Assembly: GCA_003116875.1 (NCBI GenBank)
Contig: BCKT01000006.1
Span: forward strand, 682,001 to 746,000
DNA length: 64,000 bases
Source: Takashimella koratensis
Lineage: Eukaryota > Basidiomycota > Tremellomycetes > Trichosporonales > Tetragoniomycetaceae
Reading direction: 5' to 3'
How positions within the stretch are numbered: position 1 is the stretch's first letter; each line of letters begins with the position of its first letter. The position numbers and the translations under genes were made by a program. Positions 19,091-29,715 of the stretch are shown one piece after another. The notes below the pieces were generated by a model. The model ran no database searches, was not told where the DNA came from, and saw only the letters and a list, made by a program, of their open reading frames with translations.

Positions 19091-20879
19091 TTAAGCCGAG
19101 ATGTCCTGAAAGAAGAGAAGCGTCAGTGTGATCGTTCCGCTTAAAAATTTGTCTCCGACAGCAGCGCTTTGGACCCGTGACGTACCTGGGTGAGGATAGT
19201 CCTGTAGCGGACGGTCCCGTCCTCGACGGCCTTGATGGCCTGAGCGGCGTCCTTCATGGGGATGACATTGATCCAGGGCTTGACCTTCTTGTCGACGGCG
19301 AGCTTGAGCATAGCGAGTGCTTCGGTCCTGCACCCGATGTGGCTCGATCCGAGGGAGACCATGGCATCCGACATCGCCTGGGACCTAACGTTCTGCAAAC
19401 CCTCCTCGGGCATACCCACGAAGACGAGCTTCTTGCCAACGTCGAGGCAGCTGAGGAACTCGTCGATCGGGAGCTTGGAGGAAGACGAAGTGCAGATGAT
19501 GACGTCAAACTCGCGGAAAAGGTCCTTGGAGAAACCAGGGTTGGTAGCGACATAGCGCTTGGCACCCATAGCGAGAGCGTCCTCCTTCTTGGCGTCGGAC
19601 CGGGAGAAGACGGTCACTTCGGCACCGAGAGCGGTACCGAAAAGAACGGCGTAGTGGCCAAGACCACCGAGACCGATGACGCCGACCTTGGAGCCGGCCT
19701 TGACGCCGTTGCGAACCATCGGGGAGAAGACGGTAAGACCGCCGCAGAGCCTGAGGGGGGTTCGTCAGAGTTATTCAATAATGAGGGTCTAGGTCGCCAA
19801 CTCGAGGCTACAGGGTCGACGGTGGCTAACGGCCAGAACCAACACTCACATGGAGGCAGCCTCCACCGAGGGGAGTTCCTCGGGGATGGGGAAGACAAAG
19901 AGCTCCTGGGCACGGATGTGAGTGGAGTAACCACCCTGGTGGTCCTTGCCATCGGCCCAGAGGGTGTTGTAACCGTGAACCGGGGTAGGGCAGTAGTTTT
20001 CTGCGATCGTGTCAGTGCTAGCTCCCAATCATCTTATCTACATTCCTCGGCCAGATAACTTGTGAAAGCATGATACGACGCTGCCAGCTTTGTGATGAGG
20101 GAAGCTGAAACCCACCGTTGTCGTTCTTGCACCACTTGCAGACACCGCACGAGCCGACCTGCGCGCCGACACCGACACGCTGGCCGACCTTGAACTGAGT
20201 GACCTTGGAGCCGACCTCGGCGACAGTCCCAATGACCTCGTGGCCGGTGACGACAAACTTGGTGCACCAGGGTCCCCAGCCGCCAGAGATGGTGTGGTGG
20301 TCCTAAAGGTAGGGTAAGGTTAGGTTAGTCACTTGATATACCAACGGGCGTTGAAACAAGTAGATGACAGGGAGGAGGTGGACCCCGGGGGGGGGGGGGG
20401 GGGGGGGGGGAGCGGGGGAGGAGATCACTTACAGAGCCGCAGACACCACAGCACTCGACGGCGACGGTGACACGGTCGTCCTCGAGAGGCTCGAGCTCGT
20501 ACTTGGTGAGCTTGAAGTCCTGTTGAAGGTGGTCAGTTTCCGTTCTGACTTCTAGGTCGATAAAGGAGGGAGGTGGGGATAGGTTGAGAGTGGGGCTGGG
20601 AATAGGACTTACCAAGTAGTTCTTGGCGTCGGTGATGGCGTAGCCTGTGTGAGTAGGACAAGGGGATGAGCGGAGATGAAGAGAAGAGTAGAGAAGGAGT
20701 AGAGTTGGGGAGAGCAGTCAGAGCCAGGATTGGACGCGTCAGTGGTCGAGGAACGTGAAGACGAGGGTGGATCGAGGGAGACGGAGACGAGGGAAGGGGA
20801 AGTGAGGTGAAAGGGGGAAGAGCAAGTGCGGGGAAGAGAGGAGAGATAGAGACTGACCGGTAGCGTGGGTGATAGCCAT
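19091..20879 (-). CDS. Zinc-dependent alcohol dehydrogenase, cinnamyl-alcohol-dehydrogenase family
   Basis: A gene of about seven exons starting MAITHATG and ending with a tiny exon (DISA, stop at 19091). The catalytic zinc site is visible as VECCGVCGS followed by DHHTISGGWGP and TGHEVIGTVAEVGSKV. The structural zinc loop is GSCGVCKWCKNDN with ENYCPTPVHGYN. The Rossmann dinucleotide site is GVIGLGGLGHYAVLFG, and the following VTVFSRSDAKKEDALAMGA has Ser and Arg after the second strand, as in NADPH-preferring members such as yeast Adh6. The expected reaction is NADP(H)-dependent reduction of aldehydes to alcohols in the cytosol. Length, about 355 residues, is normal. The intron before the exon encoding DHHTISGG contains a 24-G run (20387-20410). 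Confidence 0.88.
20387..20410 (+). repeat. G24 homopolymer inside an intron
   Basis: Twenty-four consecutive G on the plus strand (C24 in the transcript), inside an intron of the alcohol dehydrogenase. The length is likely unstable in sequencing and in vivo. On the DNA plus strand the tract could form a quadruplex. Confidence 0.9.
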
Positions 20880-21582
20880 GTTGGTTGATGTGTTGGTGTA
20901 TGAGTGGGGTGAGTCGTGAGATGGACGATGAAGAGATGGATGGAAGAGAAAAGATGGAGAGAGAAAGAGAGAGAGAGAGAGAGATCTTGAACCGTAATCG
21001 ACCTCCGTCTCACCCAACCACCCCGTGTCCCGTCCCTCTGACCCGCCTCCCTCCTACCTTCCTACCTCCTCCCACCTGCGTCCCTAGCCCCTCTCTACCT
21101 CCCCTCCCCTCCACCTCCTCCACTCCTCCACCTTTCTACTCTCCATAGTCTCTCCTTGCATCCCCCGCACCTCTGCCCCCTCACCTCGGCTTTGACCCGC
21201 TTCTTGCCGTTTCTTTCGGCTCTCCACCCTTTGGCTCCACCGGCCCGTCCGGCCCGCCTCCAACACGTGGGCACCAATCCTACCAAATAGTAAAGAAATT
21301 GTTCCGAGTAGTGGAGGATAGCGAAATGACGAACATCTGGGTGAGGGTTAGGATCGGCTGCATCGTGTGGCTCGGGGCGAGGCGGGGTAGACGCTCGAGT
21401 GCTCAAGGTGGATAGCTGAGACTGCAGCGTCGAGGACAAGGAGCATTTCGATACATGACATCTTGCAAGGCGTTACACAATACATAGTTGTACATATCAC
21501 AGAGTCGACGTTCAGACACACGACATCTCTCCTCATCTCTCCTCATCTCTCATCTCTCATCTTATCATTCTCTCTAATCATT
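20880..21582. other. Intergenic; upstream region of the alcohol dehydrogenase
   Basis: Promoter side of the minus-strand dehydrogenase and 3' side of the minus-strand ABC transporter. It contains a GA dinucleotide microsatellite at about 20956-20984 and strongly CT-rich sequence at 21010-21180. Short repeats of ATCTCTC occur at about 21530-21575. No gene is supported. Confidence 0.5.
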
Positions 21583-24500
21583 TTACCCACTGGCACTCAC
21601 ACTCGAGCTAGACGCACCCCGAGCACGTTCTTGCTCCGTCTTGATCGACCGTAGCTCTTCCAACCTGTTACGCAGTTTCGGTACTTCAAGTAGTTTATGT
21701 TCCAAGTCTTGTTTCTCTTCCTGCAGCGCAAGTCGTTTCTCCGCATCGAGCTCCGTACTTCGAAACATCAATCCAGGATTTTTGTCAGATAGATTCAAGT
21801 CCCCATCGAGTAACGATTATAGAGTTGAGAAGTGGCGTGAGGGCTCGTGGGTTACTCACAAGACGTATCCACCCATGCCGTCGTACTGAAGGACCATCGA
21901 GTGGTACTTCCACAACGACGGCCGATGCGACACGGTCATCAGTGTGATCCCAAGCGCTGTGGTGTGTCAACTTCCATCCACCACTGAGCCTCTTTCAGCC
22001 AAGCATTCAGCTCACCCGTGGCGTGGTCGTACATGATCTTCTCAATCTCCAAGGTAACAGCGCTGGTACATTCGTCCAGGATCGCATACTGTAAACGGTC
22101 GCAGCATCAGCCTCATCGTCGCTCCACTGCATAGTCGTCTCTCCCAAACATTTGCACTCACCTTGGGCCTGTGGTAAAACAGCCTGGCCATCGCGATCCT
22201 CTGTTTATCTCCGCCACTGAGTGCATCTCTCCACTCTCTCACCGAGTCCCACCCTCCCTCTCGCTCCACGATATGCCCCATCTCCACCACATCGAGGATA
22301 GCGAACAGGTCGGTATCGGACACGCCGCGGTGGATCATATCGTCGTGTGAGTGAGGGTAGATGATTTGGTCTCGAAGGGTACCTGCCGAGAGGTAGGGTC
22401 GTTGAGGGATGTAGGTGAATTCACGAGAAGGAGGCTTGTATACCGTCCCGCCTGGTCAGGTGTTAGAGAGCACTACCGTTGAATGGGGAACGAATATGTG
22501 CTCTTCATTGCTCACCGTACACAGGCCAGAGGCCTCCGAGGATTCGGAACAAGCTGCTCTTCCCACACCCATTGGGTCCGACGACGAGCAAGTGTTTCTA
22601 CAATCAACCGTCGTTAGTACATTGTTAAAAACGGCAGCACCAATAACCCCACTCACCCCGCGTTCTACGTTGAAGCTCATCGACTTGACGAGGACATCAC
22701 CATTGGGGCTGATGAGAGGGACATTGTCAAACCTGATCTCCTCCGATTCGATGATCTCGCCTCGGCCCTGAAGCACTATTCACGCAGTACCCTCAGCAAC
22801 GGAACAGTAGCAGGGAATCCCTTAAAGATTTATACTCACTCTTTTTGTTCTCTTCGACGCTCGCGCTGCTCACGAGCTTCTTTTGGTATTGGCCTTTACT
22901 GACATCCTCCATCGTATCGAACAAGTCTGACACGCGAGCGGTGTATCCGGCGAGCTCGGCAAGTTCCTATAGATCGACAATCGTCAGCGCACGTCCTGTC
23001 GCCCTTGTTTTCTGAATAGTACACAGATCCTCCATCTCTCGGCGTCGGACAAACCTTGTAGCTGTACATGACGCGCCCGAATGCGTCGCTCGCGGAGAGG
23101 AGTAGGCGTCGGTTCGTCACAAAGCCTATCAGTGTGACTCTGGTCAGCATAACAGCCCAGCCCAGAACCGACTCTCATCTAACTGTTTCCATCACTCTTC
23201 GCTACTCACCTTCCGTCCTGGACCCCAAGTCTCCCATCTTCATACCAAGTGCTTCACCCATAAACACCGGGATCGCACAAATGAGCAGTCCAAAACTGCC
23301 CCAAGCCCACTTGATCACACCTTCCTCTGCCATCCCATGCCATACACGGATCCTCAGGACCCTGTTCGCATGCTTGACGAGAGCAAAATATCCTCGCTCG
23401 ATTACGTTTTTCTCGAATTCTTCGCCGTGATAGAGCGCGACTTCTTCAGCTGATTCGAGGAGGCGAGAGTGGGTGAATCGGAGCTCGCCCTCGAGTGTGG
23501 CTAAAGACAAGGCGGGTCGGACGAGGTGGGAAGAGAGTGTAGGAAGAGAAGGCCGGTGTCAGCGCGCGTAGAAGGATCAAGGGGATAGCTGGACATACCT
23601 TCGTGAGCTGCGTAGGTACCGAATGGCGGAGTGATGGCTCGTACTAGAAGTGGTCAGTGACATGCAGACATTGAATTTCGGGCTTTAGGAAGTGTAAGAC
23701 GGTCGCAGACTTACGCAGCCCCGCACTGGTCTGTACCAAGATGGTTAGGATGACCAAACCCTCGGCACCGACGTTCCTCGACAACTGGTAGTTGTACAAA
23801 CTTCCGCCCACTGTCAGCTGCACCGTTTTTCATCCACTCGTTCACGCGTCGCCCGCGTCGTCCAACACGAACCCGCTCTCCATTCCACTCACATGACATC
23901 CAAGACAGGCTTGGCGATATTCGAATAAATTTCAGCAAGCTTGTTACTGAATTGCTGAATATCGACCGACATGTACTGGTCTGCGTTCTTGATTCGGTCG
24001 TCTAGGTTGGCGAGCTTGTAATAGAGTTTGTCGTCGGCTTCGCCTTCTCCAGCGTCGAGGTATCGGCCGAGTGCATGTTGTGTGAGTCTATGAGTCGAGG
24101 ATGAGGTTGATAATCGTAGGTCAGAGAACGTCCCGAGATGGCACGTGTCGAGAGAGAAAGGCAAGCGGATTGTGTGTGTGATCAGCAGGTGAAACTCTCA
24201 GTACGAGTTTTGCGTACAGGAGCGGAAGGAGTAGGACTTGGAGGCGGAAGAAACGTCAGACGCCCGACTCACCGAGACCGGTACGCCAGACCCAACTCGC
24301 TTTGGAGATACTCGAGCATTGAATTAGTATACGTCGCGGGGATGGCGACAGCGACCCATCGTGCCAGGTTGAGGAGGAACAAGTGTGGTTGAGCCGTGAC
24401 CAAGCTCGATACGATCCTGGTCGATGTTTGTGTCAGTCTTGTCTGCTTATGTCCAAAGAAGTGACCCTCCGCCAGCGATTCAACAACGATCAACGCGTCG

Positions 24501-25016
24501 TTTCTGCCAATCCTAGACCTAAACTCACCTCCCGTCCAAATCCGCAACATAGAGACTCAACCCTGTCCTCGCAACAAGGAACACACTATGAAGCGCCAAC
24601 ATTGCTGCTTCTCTACTTCTCAAACTAGGAATCACAATCCTCAACAATCTCTTCAACCTCTGATGAAAAAGTGGGTCATCTACTGATACTCTTTTCTTCC
24701 CGTCGTTGCCACGTTTTCGAGCGCTTTTATCCTTGCCTACGTCGGCGCGAGGTTTGCCCGCGCGGCCGGTGAGGCTGAGGTAAGTGGTTCCGAGGCAGTA
24801 GAGGACGAAACCGGCGGTCAATAGGCGTTGGACGGTAGGACGGTGACGCGTGTAGATGGCGAGTAAGGCGTGGAGGCGGTCGCGTAGGGCAGGGAGGGAA
24901 GAGAGGGTAGGTGAAAGGTGAGAGAGAAGGAGAGAGCGGTGATGGGTGAGTAGAGCAGTGGCGCGGGCTCGTGCGATAGAGGCGGCCGCAGAGGGGGAGG
25001 GGGAAGAAGGGGGCAT
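21583..25016 (-). CDS. Peroxisomal ABC half-transporter, ABCD (Pxa/ALDP/PMP70) family
   Basis: A gene with at least eight exons and ATG at 25016. After a short N-terminus with a hydrophobic segment ([20 protein letters not shown]) the protein has the ABCD transmembrane domain. This includes the landmark stretch [13 protein letters not shown]...[21 protein letters not shown] and [10 protein letters not shown]. The nucleotide-binding domain is complete: Walker A with [11 protein letters not shown], signature [19 protein letters not shown], Walker [18 protein letters not shown], and the H-loop [19 protein letters not shown] coiled-coil tail ([20 protein letters not shown]) follows. ABCD half-transporters dimerise in the peroxisomal membrane and import very-long-chain acyl-CoA for beta-oxidation. 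I cannot tell Pxa1 from Pxa2 orthology by eye. Confidence 0.9.
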
Positions 25017-26013
25017 GGTGTGAGAAGGCTGGCAGGTGGTGGGTGGGTGGGTGATGGTGGATGGTGGAATTGCGATGGGGTGGAGAGTGGAATGAATGGA
25101 GTGAGTTGTAGCTGGCCGGTTAAAGGCAACTCACTAAGCGTGGCAAAAAATCACAGCCAGGATAGCAAGTAAATCGTACAGTAAACGTCAACGTAAACGT
25201 AAACGTCACCAAGCGGGCGACTCGGCTTCTCAAAATCATCGTCCTCGTCCTCGTCCGTCTTCATTCAATACTGCATTGCTATTTCCATTTCCAACAGGCG
25301 CTTTCGTTTTTGCGGGGAAACAGTTATCACGAACACTATAGGAAAAAAAAACGCAATCAAGGGGGGAGGAAAATAAAACGCAGGCGGTAGGCGTAAACTG
25401 TCAGATCGAGAGTGAGTAGGGAGGAAGATGGGGAAGAGTATGGCAAAGAGAAAGAATCAGGCTAGAACCAAACTTGGATCAACTCGATTAAAATGAAGCA
25501 ATATAAAGAAACCTTGACCGATCATGAACATCTTCGATGAAGTCGAGGACGGTAGTCGAAGATGCGTTGATGGTGAGGGTACAGGTGGTTACTCGTCGGC
25601 TACAGTGTTGGGAAAGCAGGAAAGCATAAGAGAGCGAGACAAGTCAGGGAAGAAGGAAGACAGATTGCAGATTAGCTCGACACGTTCGTGAATCACAATG
25701 ACGGCAAAGAGAGTGGGGAAGGAGCGTGGTGCCAGTGGTCGAGACCATTGGGGCATGTGTGTGGATGGGTTGAGAAGAGCGGGTGGGGGCAGCAGACAAA
25801 GCGGTGGCAGGCGGCTCGACAGGCGTGGTGGATCGACGAGAGGAGTAAAGAGCGCGTGTTTGGTTTTCAGTACCAAATTCTCAAAACGAACTCGCGATCG
25901 ATACCCAAACGTATTAGGACGACCGACTAGGAGAAGGTGACGGCGAGAGAAAGGAGCGACGAAACAAGGAACGACTGAACGGCGATGGAGGTGTTGTCCA
26001 CCGACTGTTCCGC
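25017..26013. other. Intergenic
   Basis: About 1 kb between the ABC transporter start and the 3' end of the Slm1-like gene, both on the minus strand. A short hexamer-like repeat of GTAAAC/GTCAAC occurs at 25180-25210 and an A-run at about 25340-25350. Short open frames near 25700-25930 overlap each other and are not supported. Most of the stretch is presumably transporter promoter plus the neighbour's 3' untranslated region. Confidence 0.45.
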
Positions 26014-28470
26014 CTACTTCTTCCCGGTGAGACGGCTGAACATGCCAGTCGCCTTCTTCGCCGCCGTCGGAGATTCGGGTTCTCCAGTCGCTTCGTCATC
26101 ATCATCAGGTGCAGCCACTGACGCCGAGTCAAGTGGGGCCGGGGAAGTGCCCGTCACTGGCTCTGGAGCCTGTGCGACTTGTCCGAGGGAAGCGTTCGCT
26201 TCCGCCGGGTTGTAGATCTCGCCGCTGCCGCTGCCACTGCCTGCGCCTCCGCCTGCATTGCTGCCGCCACCACCCGCGACTGCTGCGGTTGTGGGCTGGG
26301 GAGCAGAAACGGAAAGGCCCTCACCAGTAGTTGGCTCCTCACGAGCGGGTGCCTTCTCCTCGCGACGCGAGAGGGTGTGCGTCCCGACGGCCGCATCGCC
26401 CTCGCTGGTTGCCGCGGGTCCGAGCTCTGGCTTCTCCTTCTTGTCGAGCTGTGCCATGGGTAGTTAGATGAAATATCACGAAGCAGGAGACAGGGTGTGT
26501 TCGTAAATGGGAACAAGAAGCACTGCAAGGGTTCTCGACTCACGGCGTAGCCGTTGGGGCCGACTTCAACGGGGGCAGCAGCGCCGTTCGAGGTGTAGGC
26601 CGGGACCTCCTCGGCCTCGGCACCAATGTGGTGGTTGTCGTGAACGACGACGTTGGCCTCTTCCTCCTCGGCCTCGACCGAGCTGCCGTCGTCCTCGTCG
26701 TCCTCTTCCTCCTCCTCTTCATCCTCGGAGTGGTAACTGTATGGAATCAGCTCAGCTCCTCAAGACCGCGTAGCTGCAATTGTCGCACAGACTTACCCAA
26801 CGCTACGGACGGCCTGTGCGACAGGGCCATCGCGCTCCATCTGCTCCGAGGCGACGAGGTAACGAGCGACGAGCATGCGGAGGTCGTTCCAAACCTCCAT
26901 CATCTCCTCGTGGCTGCGAGCGCGGAACGTGAATGCCTGGTCGCTGCCGCCAAAGAGCTTGGCACCCGGGGTCTTGCCGTAAGCCGACGTACCGTCCTTG
27001 CGGCATTCGATATGGAACTTGTGCGATTTGGCGGTAGCAGCGGACGAGGGCGGGCCGAGGGTGCAAGCGGGCAGGAAGAGGGACCAGATCGGGTGGGTAG
27101 CCGTGGTTGGGTCAGACGAAGCGTACTCGTGCAGGAAACCAGCAGGGGTGAGGACGTAGTAACCTTCCTTGTAGGACTTGGTGAATCGCTTCTTGCGCTC
27201 GAGGAGACCAGTGTGGACCGGGGTGACAGATGGGTCGTTCCTGCCCGGGTAGTCGATCGCGTCCGGGTCGCGCAGGGGAGTCTCGGGGTCGAGAAGGTGG
27301 TCCGAGCGAGCAGCGAAAGCGATCCATTCGCGGTCAGGCATGAGCTGGGCCATGTTCACACCGAGCTGGCGCCAGGTCTGCTGGACGACATCGGACATGC
27401 GCATCTGCCACTCGTCAAAGGTCGACCAGGCGGACTGGATCGAGCGGACGATACCCTCCTCGAAGTGGGCAGAGTTCTGCTGCATGATGATGATGGACTT
27501 TTGGAGGGCGTTCTCCTCTTGAACCTGTAAGTGGAAGGTTAGTGACATCACCTGGGAGCCGACCGAAGCTCCGTCAGGAACGAGTGACCTACCTGCCTCT
27601 GGAGCTGCTTGAGGACAGCAACGTTGACCGCATACGGATCCTCCTTGGCGCCGACTTGCATCGGGGTGTGGTTGACGGCCCCGATTGAGCGGGCGAGGTC
27701 CGAGATAGCCTTGGTGGAGAGCTCGCGCTCCTTGGCGACCGACGCAGCAAGCTTGCCCGTGTCGTTCTGAACGTTCTTGATGTGCGCCTTGATCTCAGTG
27801 CGCAGCTTCTGGAGGTGCTGGACGATCGACGACTCAATCGTGCGAGCGAGCGAAGAGTGCGAGTCGGCAATCTGGCGGGTCTTGTCGCGGATGGTGTAGA
27901 ATACGTCCTGTAAAAGAATCGTTGTCAGTAGATGTTGGCAGGATGGTAAGAGCAGGGGTGGTAGGACATGGGCGATGTTGACGTCACTGCGGGGGCCAGC
28001 CATACGTACCTGCATACCGCCCTCGCCGAGGAACTGGTTTCCAGGTCGGAAGGGCACCTGGATAACAGCACCGAGCTTGGTGAGCTCCTTGGAGGTGTTG
28101 GCCTCGATGTCGGCAACTCCCTCAAAGTAGGCTGAAAGGGAAATCGGGTCAGTGTGTGCTCCGAGACTGGGATGAGAAGGGCCTCAGAGGCGGCCACTTA
28201 CAGATGAGCATCTTGACAATCTGCTTCCAAGCGGTGAAGCGCTCGATGAGGATGTCGGAAGGCTTGAGCTCATGCGGGGCTGTGTTCTTCTTGATCTGCG
28301 GAGAGTTAGCGGGGACAGGACTAGGAAGACGGGATGTAACGGCTGTCCCGGGGGTGGTCGCCGTCAGGAGGAAAGCGGGAAGGGGAAGAGATACTGACCA
28401 AGGACTGGCTACGGGACACGGCGGACCCGGCCTTGGAGTTTGTGCGCGACACCGTGTCAAAGTGGGACAT
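26014..28470 (-). CDS. SLM1: Slm1/Slm2-type BAR-PH protein, TORC2/PIP2 effector
   Basis: A multi-exon gene with ATG at 28470 (MSHFDTVSRTNSKAGSAVS). An F-BAR-like helical region follows, with the signature order DILIERFTAWKQIVKMLI, AYFEGVADIEANTSKELTKL, RDKTRQIADSHSSLARTIES and a coiled coil to VLKQLQRQ. Then come VQEENALQKSIIIMQQNSAH and a linker. A PH domain begins about ERKKRFTKSYKEGYYVLTPA and includes HKFHIECRKDG and AFTFRARSHEEMMEVWNDLR. The C-terminus is acidic and then Gly/Ala/Ser-rich, ending TGMFSRLTGKK. Slm proteins bind PtdIns(4,5)P2 at eisosomes and the plasma membrane and recruit Ypk kinases to TORC2 under membrane stress. The leader just upstream of ATG is almost pure CAC/ACC repeat. 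Confidence 0.85.
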
Positions 28471-28534
28471 GGTGGGTGGGTGGGTGGTGGTGGTGGTGGT
28501 GGTGGTGGTGGTGGTGGTGGTGGGTGTGGGTGGG
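28471..28534 (-). repeat. Trinucleotide microsatellite in the leader of the Slm1-like gene
   Basis: A GGT/GGGT repeat on the plus strand abuts the start codon, so the messenger leader reads (CAC)n immediately before ATG. It contains about a dozen uninterrupted trinucleotide units flanked by GGGT units. The leader would be unstructured, while the template G-rich strand could fold into a quadruplex. Confidence 0.85.
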
Positions 28535-29715
28535 AGGATAGGAAGTGGGCGATGGGTCGGAGTGTGGTTGTGGTTGTGGTTGTGTTAGTCGATGGTGAGA
28601 GTGAGAAAGTGGACGTGGGTGAAGCGGCAAGAGTTAGCTGCGGCCGATGCGGTGAGGGTGGAGAGAGGAGAGTGGAGAGTGGAAAGTGGATATGAGATGG
28701 GAGATGTGACTGTGACGGCAGGAGGAGGGAGGGGGTGAGGGGAGATGAGAAAATGAGAGGAGACGACGACGACGACGCTTGACTGGATTGCATCGGCCAG
28801 TGGGGCGGAACCAGTCGGGCCATTAGCATTTCATTAGGATTTTATTAGGATTTCATCATTAGCCTTGGCTGTCGGGGTAATACGCTCATGGCAATGTTAC
28901 TATAACCGGTAATTATCTCGTGACGTCATTGCGTCATTGGCCGATGCTTCCGTCGTAGTGAACCCGTCCCTGGCTCCTTTGTCCCCTGGTCCCCTTGTCC
29001 CCTCTCTCGCAGCCAGGCAGGCGTCGATCGCACCCTCCCCCCTGCCACCTACAACTGTGATTGATCTGTCCCTATAGTATATCGACTACCGCTAGACTAG
29101 CCCGGGACCAGAGTCAACATGAGGTCCACGCACCGCACTAGAGATGCCACCGCGGGGCACAAAGCACTGACGGGGTGTAAACATCGGCCGCCGATAGACA
29201 GACACTAGCATGTTACGTATCGTATTCAACGGACAACGACAAGGATCATTATCACTTACATTCTACCATCACACTGGACTCTGGGAGATGGAGATGATTG
29301 GAATGATGAGACACAAAAGCAAGACGAGACAATGGTGGTGATACATTCCAGATGACAGATACCAATAGCGATGATGGTGATGGGATGGATGGTACGGTGG
29401 GGTGGTGCAGTGCGCAGTGACTATGTCGCTGTAGGTATAGGCGTTGGATACCCCGACTCCCAACTCAAATCTAGACAACCTCTTGATCTCTCTTCGCTTC
29501 TTACGCCTCTTAACTTCTTGCTTCACTTAACTCCACCCCACCTCTGTTCCAATCCGTATATGCACAGACCTAATTCGATACAGCTGACCACCACCCACAG
29601 TGGCTGGCCTTCTCCTACAATTGAGACTCACACAGCTTCCCTGTCCTGCTCCTGCCCATCCTGTCTATACACATTCCTCTCTTCCCTCCTTCCCCTCGGC
29701 ACGGAATATTCACAT
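28535..29715. other. Intergenic between Slm1-like and PP4R1-like genes
   Basis: About 1.2 kb, containing the promoter of the Slm1-like gene. A GTGGTT/TGTGGT repetitive stretch continues to about 28585. A duplicated ATTAGGATTT motif occurs at 28830-28855, and CCCTTGTCCCC-type pyrimidine-rich sequence at 28975-29010. Open frames on either strand are short and I support no gene. Confidence 0.5.

Noticed and set aside
19177..20058. 293-codon plus-strand open frame
   Set aside because: It is antisense to the conserved exons of the alcohol dehydrogenase, whose zinc and Rossmann motifs fix the true strand.
26628..27530. 300-codon plus-strand open frame
   Set aside because: It is antisense to the PH-domain exons of the Slm1-like gene; no independent support.
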